Source: Erysipelotrichaceae bacterium (GTDB lineage: Bacteria > Bacillota_I > Bacilli_A > Erysipelotrichales > Erysipelotrichaceae). From it: a stretch of DNA of 64,000 nucleotides. Below, piece by piece: positions 25,440-33,796 of this stretch (position 1 is its first letter; each line of letters begins with the position of its first letter). The stretch lies in the NCBI GenBank assembly GCA_015058875.1, contig SVBN01000001.1, positions 1 to 64,000 of the forward strand, read 5' to 3'. The notes under the pieces are model-generated. The model was not told the DNA's origin and made no database searches. It saw only the letters and a program-made list of their open reading frames with translations. The translations under genes were made by a program, and so were the position numbers.

Positions 25440-25470
25440 GACGGGGGAGAAACTCCCCCGTCATTGTTTT
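25440..25470 (+). terminator. Terminator of MATE gene
   Basis: Perfect 10-bp stem GACGGGGGAG / CTCCCCCGTC with loop AAA, then ATTGTTTT, directly after the stop codon. Confidence 0.85.
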
Positions 25471-25494
25471 CAGTATATTCTCCGTTTTTTGTGT

Positions 25495-27540
25495 TTATCC
25501 GATCTGAACCCGGATATCTTCGGGCAAAGGGATCTCCTGTCCCTTCCAGTACAGGATTCCTCCGGGAATGTCTGCTTTGACGGAAAGATGCCCTTCTTCA
25601 TACCGTATCTCCACCTTCCCGCTGCCGATCGGTACTGTTGCGGTAAAGTGCGTATACCTGCCGGGTTCCGGTGCCACCGCGAAGGTCTTCGCCCCCGGGG
25701 AAGTCGGATATACACCGGCACAGAAACGGGTAAGCAGGTAGATCGGGCCGCTGCCCCAGGCATGGCACAGCGAACAACCGTATTTATCTCCGTACATCTC
25801 GTAGTGACCGGTTCCGGACCTGCGGGGATCGTACTCTTCCCAGGCACTGGTTGCTCCGTTATCGACCATACCGCCCCAGTAACTGTCAATGTAGTCCTGT
25901 ACTTCCGCCATACGGCCCGTCCTGGCCAGAGCCATCAGTTCATAAAGTTTGAAGTACGGGGTCGTGATCGCAGCAACCGCATCGTTATGCAGCACATATT
26001 CAGCGATCTCTTCCTGCATCTCATGATCAGCGAGATCGTACAGGATCGCAAAGATATTCGCATGCCGGCTGACATGGTTCTTTCCCGATGCATAGGTATC
26101 GATGAAGGCATGTTTCTCAGGATCCCAGAAGTCTTTCAGGATGCTTGCGCGCAGTTCCTGCGCCTTTCCCGCGTAGTCTTCCGTTTCTTCCTTTTCTGCA
26201 AACGGCACCACGGTGCCGGACCCTGCCGCATAGTGGTGCATGCCCACACTTCCGAAATCGGGATCCGGTGTCTGCAGGATCGGTGACAGTACTTCCATGG
26301 TCTTATATACCTGATACAGCAGGATCTGTTCTGCACATACCGGTCCCTGCTTATCCATCTCTGCCCAGTCAATGAAGATCCAGTCTCCCGGTCTTGCGAT
26401 CACATAACCGGTTTGTTCATCCAGCCGGGATGTGATGAAGTGATACAGAGCCAGCAGTTCCTCTCTGACCGATATGACAAAAGCTTCATCCCCGCTGGCC
26501 TCAAAGTACTCCTTCACGGCCGGAAACATATACATCGAGTAGTCGCTGATCGTATTGATATGCTGGAAGTACGGTGCCCTGCCCAGCAAAGCCCTGATCG
26601 TGCGTCTGGTGATATCCCGGTCATTGATGAGATATCTGCCCACCATATAGGACTGATAAGCATCACCGGACCACACCCAGCGGTCTCTCTTTATCCCGTC
26701 GAGGTAGAATTCCCTGGCATTGAGATGGAATGCACGGGCACAGATCTCCCAGATCCTGCCGAGCTTTTCATCGTCACAGACAAATGACGCAATATCCTCC
26801 GCAGGAAGGAATTCTTCTTCAGCCGTAAGCCCCGGTACTCCTCTTTCTGCTTTGATATATACAAACCGGAACGCTCTGGCTTTGCAGGTATATGTTCCTT
26901 CGGCAGCCGGTATATGTTCGCGCAGGTAGGCATACTCTTCATCGAGAGCTTCTTCCCGGGATTCTCCGTAAAAGATATCCACCTGTCCCATCTCTTTTGT
27001 ACGGGAGATATGCAGAGGTCCGAAGGTCTCCAGGCCGAAGTCGTACAGGATATGACCGCTGATTTCTTCCTGTGATACCGGACGGATCTCTTTGTAAGAG
27101 AACGGGAAGACTGCCGGATCATCGTCTTTGCAGGCAAAGGCAGGTGAGCAGTCCGCATACTTCCGGGCAGCCCCGTTAAAGTGTGCCACCCAGGTCTCAT
27201 CGGTAGCGATCTCCGGGGTATCGATAAATACAGACGGGAATGTCTCAAGGCAGACAACTTCAGCACTCAGTACATATGTACCGGCAGGCAGCCGCAGAGG
27301 CTTTCCCACTGCTCCTATCTTCTGATTCCCCGCCCGTACATACCCCTTTCCATGGGCATACACGATGATCTCTGACGCCTCCTGCAGAGTGATCTGTCTG
27401 GAGAAGCAGCAGGAAGACTGCGGCCTTTCAATATGCCACATGACAGGATAGGCATAATCGTATTCCTCTCTTCTGCTGTGCAGGACAAGATTATGATATA
27501 GTTCAAAATCGCCGGGATACCAGATCCACTTCGCACACAT
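25495..27540 (-). CDS. GH78 alpha-L-rhamnosidase family protein
   Basis: A 681-residue protein without a signal peptide, so probably intracellular. Residues ~1-250 are beta-rich accessory domains. The (alpha/alpha)6 catalytic domain follows, marked by DGIKRDRWVWSGD (281-293), the usual GH78 motif with the catalytic acid, then GDWIFIDWAEMD and EEYDPRRSGTGHYEMYG, and a C-terminal beta domain. GH78 enzymes release rhamnose from pectin, flavonoid or other rhamnosides. The rha operon for rhamnose catabolism lies 18 kb away in the same window and a GH4 galacturonidase 29 kb away. It is monocistronic, with SD GGAGGTG. Substrate is inferred. Confidence 0.88.
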   Translation of the reverse strand: MCAKWIWYPGDFELYHNLVLHSRREEYDYAYPVMWHIERPQSSCCFSRQITLQEASEIIVYAHGKGYVRAGNQKIGAVGKPLRLPAGTYVLSAEVVCLETFPSVFIDTPEIATDETWVAHFNGAARKYADCSPAFACKDDDPAVFPFSYKEIRPVSQEEISGHILYDFGLETFGPLHISRTKEMGQVDIFYGESREEALDEEYAYLREHIPAAEGTYTCKARAFRFVYIKAERGVPGLTAEEEFLPAEDIASFVCDDEKLGRIWEICARAFHLNAREFYLDGIKRDRWVWSGDAYQSYMVGRYLINDRDITRRTIRALLGRAPYFQHINTISDYSMYMFPAVKEYFEASGDEAFVISVREELLALYHFITSRLDEQTGYVIARPGDWIFIDWAEMDKQGPVCAEQILLYQVYKTMEVLSPILQTPDPDFGSVGMHHYAAGSGTVVPFAEKEETEDYAGKAQELRASILKDFWDPEKHAFIDTYASGKNHVSRHANIFAILYDLADHEMQEEIAEYVLHNDAVAAITTPYFKLYELMALARTGRMAEVQDYIDSYWGGMVDNGATSAWEEYDPRRSGTGHYEMYGDKYGCSLCHAWGSGPIYLLTRFCAGVYPTSPGAKTFAVAPEPGRYTHFTATVPIGSGKVEIRYEEGHLSVKADIPGGILYWKGQEIPLPEDIRVQIG

Positions 27541-27581
27541 AAAACTGCACCTCCATGTTTCTATACATATCCAGTATAACG

Positions 27582-27648
27582 AAAAAGAACCCCGGTTCAG
27601 CTCTTAGCCGGCTATCTTACTCAGCTGACTTCTTGCGGGATTCTTTTT
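27582..27648. repeat. Large nested inverted repeat downstream of divergent genes
   Basis: Arms AAAAAGAACCCCG (27582-27594) and CGGGATTCTTTTT (27636-27648) pair over 13 bp, with inner arms TCAGCT / AGCTGA (27597-27602, 27623-27628) and a central palindrome TAGCCGGCTA (27605-27614). A-tract and T-tract on the two sides make it look like a bidirectional terminator. It lies upstream of GH78, where no gene ends, so it could be a relic of a gene or mobile element. A second hairpin AACGATG / CATCGTT is at 27656-27675. Confidence 0.6.
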
Positions 27649-27675
27649 CTTATTGAACGATGCTCTTTCATCGTT

Positions 27676-28180
27676 TATGACTTAGCAAACAGTGGAATTG
27701 ATACTTTTTTCTTATCTTCAATCAGTTTGTAATTTTCTTGCATTCTGATGATTCACTATTGTAGCAGGATCTTCATTATTTCCCGCTTTTGCCTTCTGCA
27801 TCATTATTGCTTTGTTACGGTGTGATTGAATAGCTATCTGTTTGTTTCAATCTTTTTTCGGACGGCTTGCGCCGTTTCATTCAGGATTCGGTTTTGTTAA
27901 GAAACACTCCTGTCCATTGGTGTATCCTCATGCAGACTTTCACTTTCTTTTTCGTGATGCTTTGCGTTCCTTTTTTCACGATTGTTCTCTGCATATGCTT
28001 TACGGGAACAATCAAACTTCATGGAACTGTCTCTCTGCATCCTTCTGCACGGTATGCAGGAGACTCTTAATTGTAATTCAGCAGAACCCTCTTCATAGAT
28101 ATCAGCTCCTTTCAGGTGATTCTGATCTCTTTTCTTTTGCACCCTTAATATAGCAGATAATAAACTTGCAAACAGTCTTT
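27676..28180. other. Low-GC gap with hairpins and a micro-ORF, no recognisable gene
   Basis: Part of the 716-nt gap between GH78 and nudC, clearly more AT-rich than its neighbours. No convincing protein is seen. On the minus strand a 10-codon frame at 28067-28096 (MKRVLLNYN) has a very good SD (AAAGGAG, 28107-28113). It is followed by a hairpin (GTCTC-CTGCAT with ATGCAG-A-GAGAC, 28029-28064) and a second one (GATTGTTC / GAACAATC, 27980-28013). This could be a leader peptide with structured RNA, or the remains of a decayed gene. Confidence 0.35.
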
Positions 28181-28200
28181 TATTGACGTTTTTTTTCAGC

Positions 28201-28206
28201 TATAAT
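28201..28206 (+). promoter_or_regulatory. -10 element of nudC promoter
   Basis: A consensus TATAAT lies 51 nt before the nudC start. A nearby TTGACG (28183-28188) is only 12 bp away, too close to serve as its -35; a properly spaced -35 is poor (TTTTAT). Confidence 0.4.
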
Positions 28207-28220
28207 ATTTTTTGTTGGGT

Positions 28221-28246
28221 GCCTGCAGATGAGCAGGCGTTTTTTT
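28221..28246 (+). terminator. Terminator-like hairpin in nudC 5' UTR
   Basis: GCCTGC (28221-28226) pairs with GCAGGC (28233-28238), then GTTTTTTT. A second GCAGGC copy at 28251-28256 overlaps the spacer between SD and start codon, so the same 5' arm could pair with it instead. This is a minimal attenuator or sequestering switch by appearance. Confidence 0.5.
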
Positions 28247-28256
28247 GGAGGCAGGC

Positions 28257-29066
28257 ATGATTCAGGATATCGCACCGCATATTTACCATAATGAATACAC
28301 ACCGCATGAAGCCGACGGAAACGATATCGTTCTGATCTTTGATGACCAGGGAATCCGCCTTCGTGAAGATGAATCCTTTTACCATGTATTTCAGATCAGT
28401 GATCCGGATCTGACCTATCTGTTCCGGATTGATGATATATCTTTCTATCTTTCATGGAATATCCCGGAAGACTCCGTCAGTGTTCCGATACGGCGCATGC
28501 GCACCTATGAGCCCTCCTGGCTTTCCTATGCGGCGCTGACCGGATGGCAGCTGCACCGCTGGTATGAAGAGCACCGGTACTGCGGCAGATGCGGCAGTGA
28601 AATGAAGCCGGATGAAAAAGAGCGGGCGATGAAATGCACGCAGTGCGCAAAGATGATCTATCCGACGATCATGCCGGCGGTCATTGTCGGCGTGCTGAAT
28701 GAAAAGGATCAGCTGCTCGTTACGAAATACGCCGGCAGGAATCAGGTCAATTATTCCCTGGTGGCCGGGTTTGCGGAAATCGGGGAAACGATTGAAGATA
28801 CGGTCATCCGCGAAGTGAAGGAAGAAACAGGCCTGGATGTGCACAATCCGGAATTCTACAAATCACAGCCCTGGTCCTTTTCCGACACCCTGCTGTTCGG
28901 CTTCTGGGTATACGCAGACTCCTCTCAGCCGGTATCGCTGGATGATCATGAGCTCGGAGAAGCCAGATGGATCAGCCGCGGCGACATTCCGCAGCCGGAT
29001 GATTCCGTTTCCCTGACCGCGCATATGATACGCACCTATCTGAAGGGAAAGAAACATGGATCTTAA
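28257..29066 (+). CDS. nudC: NADH pyrophosphatase / NAD+ diphosphatase (NudC family)
   Basis: Hydrolyses NAD(H) to NMN(H) and AMP; NudC can also remove NAD caps from RNA. The ATG at 28257 follows GGAGG, giving 269 residues. A zinc ribbon is formed by Cys109, Cys112, Cys127 and Cys130 (YCGRCG ... CTQCAK). The Nudix box spans ~171-193 (GFAEIGE ... REVKEETGL). The NADH-specific signature after the box reads SQPWSFSD (203-210) instead of the usual SQPWPFPxS, a mild deviation. The gene end overlaps the GH13 start by 11 nt, so the two are cotranslated. The leader contains a terminator-like hairpin. Confidence 0.92.
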   Translation: MIQDIAPHIYHNEYTPHEADGNDIVLIFDDQGIRLREDESFYHVFQISDPDLTYLFRIDDISFYLSWNIPEDSVSVPIRRMRTYEPSWLSYAALTGWQLHRWYEEHRYCGRCGSEMKPDEKERAMKCTQCAKMIYPTIMPAVIVGVLNEKDQLLVTKYAGRNQVNYSLVAGFAEIGETIEDTVIREVKEETGLDVHNPEFYKSQPWSFSDTLLFGFWVYADSSQPVSLDDHELGEARWISRGDIPQPDDSVSLTAHMIRTYLKGKKHGS

Positions 29067-30360
29067 CCAGATTGTCTACCAAATCTACCCGCTCGGCATG
29101 CTGGATGCGCCTTACCGCAATGACGGCGTCACGGAGCACCGGATTCTGAAAATCATCAGCTGGATTCCGCACATGAAAAAACTCGGCATCACCGCGGTTT
29201 ATTTCTGTCCGGTATTTCAGAGCGAAACGCATGGATACGATACCTCCGACTACGCGATGATCGACTGCCGTCTGGGAACAAATGAAGATTTTGCACAGGT
29301 GTGCGATACGCTCCATGACAACGGCATACAGATCATTCTGGACGGCGTCTTCAATCATACCGGCAGAAGCTTTTATGCGTTCCGGGATGTCCTGAAAAAC
29401 AGGGAATCTTCCCGGTACCGGGACTGGTTTTATATTGATTTCAATAATCACAGCGCAAAAGACGGTTTTTCCTATGACTGCTGGGAAGGACACCGTTCCC
29501 TGGTCCGGCTGAATCTGGATCATCCGGATGTACGCAGATACCTGTTTTCCCGCATCGACCAGTGGGTTGCCGAATTTGATATTGACGGCATCCGTCTGGA
29601 TACGGCACATATTCTGAGCAGGGATTTTATCCACGCTCTCAGTGATCATCTGAAATCCAGGGATCCCGGTTTTTATCTGCTCGGTGAAAGCACCGCAGGC
29701 GATTACCGCGATCTGGTTTCGGAGGGAATGCTGGACAGCGTTACAAACTATGAACACCTGAATCCGATGATCGATGCATTCAATGAGCATCATCTGACCT
29801 GGATCACGGATTCGCTGAACCGTCAGTTCGGCTGGGGATCCGTATATGCCGGGATGCGGCTGCTGTCCTTTGGAGACAACCATGACAGCAACCGTCTTGC
29901 TTCCAGGATCAAAGACCCGGACCATCTGAAGCTGGTATATGATCTGCTTTTCGCAATGCCGGGACTGCCCTGCATTTATTACGGAAGCGAATGGGGATGC
30001 ACGGGAAAACGGACGGCATTCTCCGACCGCCCGCTGCGTCCCGCCTTTGCAAAGCCGAAGTGGAACAGCCTCTGCGGTCATATCGCCGCATTGAGCGAAG
30101 CACGGAAGTATTACCGGGTGATAAACGACGGTGATTTTGTGCTTCTGCACGCCTCGGATGATGTGCTCGCCTTCCGAAGAAGAAATGCGCAGGGTCAGCT
30201 GACATTCATGATGAATATTTCCGGCAGGAAAGCGCATGTTTCCTTCGATGCCGGCGTAACGCACGGCATTGACCTCATCAGAAAAAGTGCATACCGGTTT
30301 GACGGTGAATGCACTTTGGATCCGAAATCTTCAATGATGATTTATTCTTCCTGGGAATGA
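29056..30360 (+). CDS. Alpha-amylase family protein (GH13)
   Basis: A 434-residue intracellular GH13 enzyme. The four conserved regions are present: DGVFNHTGRS (~96-105), GIRLDTAHIL with nucleophile Asp182, LLGESTAG with acid/base Glu211, and FGDNHDSNR with Asp277. The size and lack of signal peptide suggest a cytosolic maltodextrin- or oligosaccharide-acting enzyme. GH13 members have many specificities and none can be fixed here. It overlaps nudC by 11 nt and ends directly against the converging lysozyme-like gene (stop codons at 30360 and 30361). The pairing with nudC is unexplained. Confidence 0.9.
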   Translation: MDLNQIVYQIYPLGMLDAPYRNDGVTEHRILKIISWIPHMKKLGITAVYFCPVFQSETHGYDTSDYAMIDCRLGTNEDFAQVCDTLHDNGIQIILDGVFNHTGRSFYAFRDVLKNRESSRYRDWFYIDFNNHSAKDGFSYDCWEGHRSLVRLNLDHPDVRRYLFSRIDQWVAEFDIDGIRLDTAHILSRDFIHALSDHLKSRDPGFYLLGESTAGDYRDLVSEGMLDSVTNYEHLNPMIDAFNEHHLTWITDSLNRQFGWGSVYAGMRLLSFGDNHDSNRLASRIKDPDHLKLVYDLLFAMPGLPCIYYGSEWGCTGKRTAFSDRPLRPAFAKPKWNSLCGHIAALSEARKYYRVINDGDFVLLHASDDVLAFRRRNAQGQLTFMMNISGRKAHVSFDAGVTHGIDLIRKSAYRFDGECTLDPKSSMMIYSSWE

Positions 30361-31716
30361 TTACTGCGCGAACATCGCGGCAGCCGATGCACCGGCGCTT
30401 TCCGCCACCCAGGCAGCCCCTTCATACTGTATACCGAATACCGCACCGGCCTGATATGCGCCGTCTGCGGTATTTTCGACTGCGCGCAGCTGGGCAAGGA
30501 CGCCGGCATAGCTTCCTTCGAGTTCCATCCGCATGTAATTCAGCTGCCCTTCCAGGGAATCCGGTTCAAAACCGTTGGCATAGCACCAGTCGTACAGGCG
30601 GCTCAGTCTGCCTTCGCCCCACTGGCACAGACCGTGATACAGACCGGCGTTGTCCGCTTCCGGACGGAATCCGGATTCGCGGGAAATGTTTGCCATAATG
30701 CCGCAGGCCGCCGCCCGGTTCAGCCCCATCTCTCCGGTCAGGAACAGATACGTTCTTCCGTAATTGGTATCAGCACTGACGCCGGATGCCTCGGCAATCT
30801 CCTCATCGCTTCCGACAAAGACGGTCACATTCGCATACGCCGTATCACCGGAAGCCGACATCGCGGATACCTGCATCGCCCGGATTGCCGGAGATGAGGT
30901 ATCGATCTGCGTGCTGAATGTATAAGTGCCTTCTTTCAGCTCATCGCTGTATTTCAGCGCACTGCCGTCCGCATCCGTAACCGCAAGAAGCACATCCTCC
31001 GCGGAAAATGCGCTGCCGGTTTCCAGACGGATTTTTGAATCCTTCAGGGCAATCTTCGGAACGCCGGATTCATCCGTGCTTCCTTCCGCAAGGCTCACGC
31101 GCTCCACAGTCACCGGCCATGATACGGATGAAGCCAGGCCGTTGATGTCCTTTGCCTGCACCGTGACAATGCCGGCACCCGGACGGGATGTATTCACTTC
31201 CGAAGTCACCTTATACGTGCCGTAATCCAGTGCGTCCGCTTTGATCAGTTCCCCGTCTGCCGGGTCCGATACCGAAACGATGTTTTCAAAAGGATCGTAT
31301 TCCGTACCCACCGTTATGGTTTCATACTCATTTTTCAGCAGGATCTGAGGTGCCTGCGTATCCGCAACCGTATATTTCAGCGGGAACGATTCCGTGACAA
31401 GCGAACCGTCGACGGCATATGCCGAAAGCGTATATTCCGCAAACTGCATGCCCGGAACAAACGGATCAATCCCGCTGACCACTTCCGCCTTTCCGTATTC
31501 CGGATTCAGCGCTGATGCAATATCCGGTTCGACGCCGTATTCGCTCACAAAGCCGTCATGAAACGCCGCCGCAGACTGTGCCAGCTTTGCCTTTACGCCT
31601 TCCCTTCCGGGCGGCAGCGTCTGTGCAATGCGCATGCCTGCAGCCGCGCACGCCAGCAGGCAGATGCACCACGGCATCCATTTTTTCGTCTGATTGTTTC
31701 CTGCCGGTTCACTCAT
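30361..31716 (-). CDS. Membrane-anchored protein with Ig-like repeats and phage tail lysozyme domain
   Basis: A 451-residue protein with a short cytosolic N-terminus, one membrane segment (~12-32, WMPWCICLLACAAAGMRIA) and an extracellular part. The middle (~60-325) is a series of beta-rich, cadherin/Ig-like units with recurring APQILLKNEYETITVGTEYD, GTYKVTSEVNTSRPGAGI and GTYTFSTQIDTSSPAI segments. The C-terminus (~330-445; GLNRAAACGIMANISRESGF, GLYHGLCQWGEGRL) matches the Phage_lysozyme2 (tail-tip lysozyme) domain, in which the Glu of ISRESGF is the likely catalytic acid. It may remodel peptidoglycan from the outer face. It overlaps rluD by 8 nt. Confidence 0.85.
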   Translation of the reverse strand: MSEPAGNNQTKKWMPWCICLLACAAAGMRIAQTLPPGREGVKAKLAQSAAAFHDGFVSEYGVEPDIASALNPEYGKAEVVSGIDPFVPGMQFAEYTLSAYAVDGSLVTESFPLKYTVADTQAPQILLKNEYETITVGTEYDPFENIVSVSDPADGELIKADALDYGTYKVTSEVNTSRPGAGIVTVQAKDINGLASSVSWPVTVERVSLAEGSTDESGVPKIALKDSKIRLETGSAFSAEDVLLAVTDADGSALKYSDELKEGTYTFSTQIDTSSPAIRAMQVSAMSASGDTAYANVTVFVGSDEEIAEASGVSADTNYGRTYLFLTGEMGLNRAAACGIMANISRESGFRPEADNAGLYHGLCQWGEGRLSRLYDWCYANGFEPDSLEGQLNYMRMELEGSYAGVLAQLRAVENTADGAYQAGAVFGIQYEGAAWVAESAGASAAAMFAQ

Positions 31717-32626
31717 AGTTCAATCTCCTTAAAATCTGTTCCATATCTCTGCTCAGTGCGGCTTCCGCATGAAACTCCTTCCGCGTAAACGGCGATATGC
31801 CGCGCACATCCGAACAGTGCAGCGCCGGACGGCCGATCAGCGTACAGTCCCCGCCGTACAGCTCATCCCCCAGCAGCGGATGACCCGATGTGCTCATATG
31901 CGCACGGATCTGATGCGTTCTGCCGGTCACGATTTCCACCTTCAGAAGGGATATGACTTTTTCTTCATACTGAAATGTGCGGATCTGACGCCAGTGCGTC
32001 ATGCACGGCTTCCCGTTTTCATCTGTCTGACACCGGCGGATGCCTTCCTCTTTTTTCAGAGGCAGGATGATCTCCCCTTCCTCTTCCGCAAAGCTTCCCG
32101 ATATCAGCGCCGTATATTCTTTCTTCAGGATACCTTCATGACGCATAGACCAGAGACGGGCGGACGCCGGCTGGTTTTTGGCAAACAGCACCGCACCGCT
32201 GACATCCTTATCCAGTCTTCCGACCGTACGCACCGCAAAGTTTCTGCCCTGCGAGAGATAATATGCCCGGAGCGCGTCCCCCAGGGAATCATCCAGATGT
32301 CCGTGCGAAGCGTGCACCGGCATGCCTGCCGGCTTGTTCACCACCGCAAGATCTTCATCCTCATACAGTATTTCGGGAATCACGGCAGGTGACGCACCTT
32401 GCTGTACAGGCGTTTCCCGGAAGCGCACAAGCAGCGTTTCGCCGATGGGGACATGTTCATTGACATGGATTTTCCTTCCGTTAAGAAGAATCTCCCCCTG
32501 AAATTTCAGCCGGGAAATCTCCTTCCGGGAAAAGCCCAGAACCTTCGCAAGGATTCTGCCTGCCGTCCCTTCCGCACATGATTCATAGATTTCCTCTGTC
32601 ACTGTAACAGAAAACTGCCTGTCCAT
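31709..32626 (-). CDS. rluD: RluA/RluD family RNA pseudouridine synthase
   Basis: Isomerises uridines in 23S rRNA. The 305-residue protein has an N-terminal S4-like RNA-binding part (ISRLKFQGEILLNGRKI, ~37-53) and the catalytic domain with VNKPAGMPVHAS (~96-107), the Asp motif VGRLDKDVSGAVLFAK (~134-149) and GRTHQIRAHMSTSGHPLLGD (~237-256). The target position is not determinable; the domain set fits RluD-like enzymes. It starts at 32626 after AAAGGCAGGC, and its end overlaps the lysozyme-like gene. The symbol is a family assignment rather than proof of the RluD site. Confidence 0.88.
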   Translation of the reverse strand: MDRQFSVTVTEEIYESCAEGTAGRILAKVLGFSRKEISRLKFQGEILLNGRKIHVNEHVPIGETLLVRFRETPVQQGASPAVIPEILYEDEDLAVVNKPAGMPVHASHGHLDDSLGDALRAYYLSQGRNFAVRTVGRLDKDVSGAVLFAKNQPASARLWSMRHEGILKKEYTALISGSFAEEEGEIILPLKKEEGIRRCQTDENGKPCMTHWRQIRTFQYEEKVISLLKVEIVTGRTHQIRAHMSTSGHPLLGDELYGGDCTLIGRPALHCSDVRGISPFTRKEFHAEAALSRDMEQILRRLNYE

Positions 32627-32640
32627 TGTGCCTGCCTTTC

Positions 32641-32662
32641 AAAAGGGGAACGCCCGTTCCCC
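32641..32662 (-). terminator. Terminator of secA-prfB
   Basis: GGGGAAC / GTTCCCC stem with loop GGGC and a short TTTT tail on the minus strand, 10 nt after the prfB stop. Confidence 0.75.
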
Positions 32663-32671
32663 GTGATTGTC

Positions 32672-33772
32672 TTACTGAATCTGTGTCCGCAGATAGCTGT
32701 AGATAAATCCGTCCAGATCGCCGTCCATGACTGCCTGGATGTTTCCGACTTCAAATCCGGTGCGCAGGTCCTTGACCATGGTATACGGACAGAAGACATA
32801 AGAGCGGATCTGGGAGCCCCATTCATTGGCCTTGACCTCACCTTTGATATCCGCCATTTTCTTTGCCTGTTCCTCGATCTTCAGCTGGAGCAGCTTTGAT
32901 TTCAGCATGTTCATGCACTGTTCACGGTTCTGAAGCTGGGATCTCTGCGTCTGGCAGAAGACCGTGATTCCGGTCGGCTTATGCGTCATGCGGACAGCCG
33001 AGTCGGTCTTGTTGATATGCTGGCCGCCGGCGCCGGAGGAACGCATGGTGATGACTTCGAGATCCTTGTCGTCGATTTCGATTTCGATATCGTCCTCAAA
33101 CTGCGGCATCACTTCGACGGATGCAAAGGAAGTATGTCTTCTCGCATTGGAGTCAAACGGCGAAATGCGGACCAGACGGTGAACGCCGTTCTCCGCTTTC
33201 AGATAGCCGTACGCCATGTTGCCTTCAATCAGCAGGGAACAGGATTTGACGCCTGCTTCTTCCCCTTCCAGATAGTTCAGCACTGTGACTTTGTATCCCT
33301 TGCGCTCAGCCCATCTGCCGTACATTCTGTACAGCATGCCGGCCCAGTCCATAGCCTCGGTGCCGCCGGCTCCCGGATGGATTTCCAGAATTGCCGCATG
33401 GGAATCGTACGGTCCGGAAAGCAGCACATCGATCTCGTAGCTTTCGAAGTCCTTCATGACCGAAGCATATTCCTCTTCAATCAGATCCTTCAGATCGGGA
33501 TCGAAGGATTCCTTCAGCTCATCGGTGCTTTCATCCAGCTCCTGCAGACCTTCCTCGAGCTTTCTGTATTTTTCCATCAGTGACTTCAGGCCGTTGGTCT
33601 CACGGATCACTGCCTGCGCCTTCTTCTGGTCATTCCAGAATCCGTCCGCATTCATCTTTTCTTCATTCTGCCGGATGATCTCTTCCTTCTGGGGGAAATC
33701 CAGGGAGGATCCAAGCTGCTTCAGTTTTGCCTGAGAGCGGGCAATGCCCTGTTTCATTTCAAATAATTCCAT
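32672..33772 (-). CDS. prfB: Peptide chain release factor 2, no programmed frameshift
   Basis: Recognises UGA and UAA stop codons and triggers peptide release. The 366-residue protein has the RF2 tripeptide SPF in VRISPFDSNARRH (~202-214) and the catalytic GGQ in RSSGAGGQHINKTDSAVR (~244-261). In many bacteria prfB contains an in-frame UGA near codon 26 that is bypassed by +1 frameshifting; here the region reads through in one frame as QLGSSLDFPQKEE, with no CTT-TGA and no nearby SD-like stimulator. The gene follows secA by 24 nt, the common Firmicutes order, and is followed by a terminator. Confidence 0.96.
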   Translation of the reverse strand: MELFEMKQGIARSQAKLKQLGSSLDFPQKEEIIRQNEEKMNADGFWNDQKKAQAVIRETNGLKSLMEKYRKLEEGLQELDESTDELKESFDPDLKDLIEEEYASVMKDFESYEIDVLLSGPYDSHAAILEIHPGAGGTEAMDWAGMLYRMYGRWAERKGYKVTVLNYLEGEEAGVKSCSLLIEGNMAYGYLKAENGVHRLVRISPFDSNARRHTSFASVEVMPQFEDDIEIEIDDKDLEVITMRSSGAGGQHINKTDSAVRMTHKPTGITVFCQTQRSQLQNREQCMNMLKSKLLQLKIEEQAKKMADIKGEVKANEWGSQIRSYVFCPYTMVKDLRTGFEVGNIQAVMDGDLDGFIYSYLRTQIQ

Positions 33773-33796
33773 ACGTTTTTCTCCTCCCGATGTTAT

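Noticed and set aside
27842..28153. Possible 103-codon plus-strand gene in the GH78-nudC gap
   Set aside because: No SD, no family features, and composition like the surrounding AT-rich non-coding DNA.
28183..28206. TTGACG plus TATAAT as a perfect nudC promoter
   Set aside because: The spacer is only 12 bp, too short for a sigma-A promoter; only the -10 is kept, at low confidence.
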